A stretch of 6,424 nucleotides of DNA from Nitrosopumilaceae archaeon (GTDB taxonomy: Archaea > Thermoproteota > Nitrososphaeria > Nitrososphaerales > Nitrosopumilaceae): the NCBI GenBank assembly GCA_021296165.1, contig JAGWAW010000137.1:1-6424 (forward strand), in the 5' to 3' direction. This document shows, piece by piece, positions 6,298-6,424 of this stretch. Made by a program: the position numbers and the translations under genes. Within the stretch, counting starts at the first letter, position 1. Each line of letters starts with the position of its first letter. The notes beneath the pieces are model-generated. The model made no database searches. It was not told the DNA's origin and worked only from the letters and a program-made list of their open reading frames with translations.

Positions 6298-6424
6298 CAG
6301 TTGATCTCGAACGTATCATACACCGTATCCAGCAGGTCCCTGTATTCCCCAAAGACGTGGGGCGGCGCCGAGAGCCCCACATAGTATACGGTGTTGGTGT
6401 CATACACCGCGTATGTGACCGAGC
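6297..6424 (-). CDS. C-terminal end of an unidentified protein (partial)
   Basis: The last 41 codons of a gene that continues beyond the right edge of the window, ending in TGA at 6299-6297. The sequence is protein-like: SVTYAVYDTNTVYYVGLSA, then PPHVFGEYRDLLDTVYDTF and EIN. It reads as two beta strands followed by a short amphipathic C-terminal helix, with many Tyr, Asp and Thr residues. This kind of ending occurs in small secreted or lipid-anchored archaeal proteins, where a strand and a final helix ending in SF-I or TF-I close the domain. That comparison is from memory and only suggestive, since the N-terminus that would show a signal peptide is outside the window. It is convergent with the 63-aa frame at 5973-6164. 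Confidence 0.6.
   Translation of the reverse strand, partial: SVTYAVYDTNTVYYVGLSAPPHVFGEYRDLLDTVYDTFEIN

Noticed and set aside
5869..6403. Upstream continuation of the SNF2 open frame to 6403
   Set aside because: The frame is open but reads as low-information Arg/Pro/Gly-rich noise, crosses the TATA box and overlaps the partial gene at 6297-6424, which is clearly protein-like.
1..6424. CRISPR array or other direct-repeat cluster
   Set aside because: No regularly spaced direct repeats were found; only inverted repeats are present.

Overview
The window is GC-rich, roughly 60% by eye, with compact genes. Its two best promoters place an AT-rich TATA-like box about 26-28 nt before the start codon, with almost no leader and no Shine-Dalgarno sequence. 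That is the usual arrangement of archaeal leaderless genes. Together with a HEPN/MNT pair and an SNF2/SWIM pair, it suggests an archaeon, possibly a high-GC thaumarchaeon of the Cenarchaeum type. The lineage is an inference; no rRNA or other marker gene is present.

Left part (1-1651, mostly + strand): a broken DDE transposase C-terminus (1-204) is followed by a non-coding stretch with inverted repeats. Then comes a two-gene cassette: an MNT-type minimal nucleotidyltransferase (490-879) overlapping by 8 nt a HEPN-domain protein (872-1270), the classic layout of a HEPN/MNT toxin-antitoxin pair. The following 436 nt without an assigned gene hold a 15-bp, one-mismatch inverted repeat around 44 nt (1306-1379), and a start-less 78-codon open frame with protein-like sequence (1415-1651) that may be a gene remnant.

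Central part (1707-5868, - strand): a two-gene operon. The first gene is a large SNF2-family ATPase of about 1004 aa with an accessory N-terminal half, a DUF3670-like segment and both RecA-like lobes with all key motifs. One nucleotide after its stop begins a SWIM zinc-finger protein of about 381 aa. SWIM and SNF2 proteins are known genomic partners, so the two probably act together on DNA or chromatin. Both genes show a single-nucleotide frameshift: the SNF2 N-terminus (about 42 aa, starting behind a good TATA box) is in another frame, and the SWIM C-terminus (about 115 aa) is in another frame. In both cases the out-of-frame part still reads as the expected family sequence, which means very recent lesions, sequencing errors or recoding.

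Right part (5869-6424): a possible 63-aa protein with a ribbon-helix-helix-like pattern is divergent from the SNF2 operon. A short convergent intergenic stretch with palindromes follows, and then the last 41 codons of an unidentified protein entering on the - strand from beyond the window.
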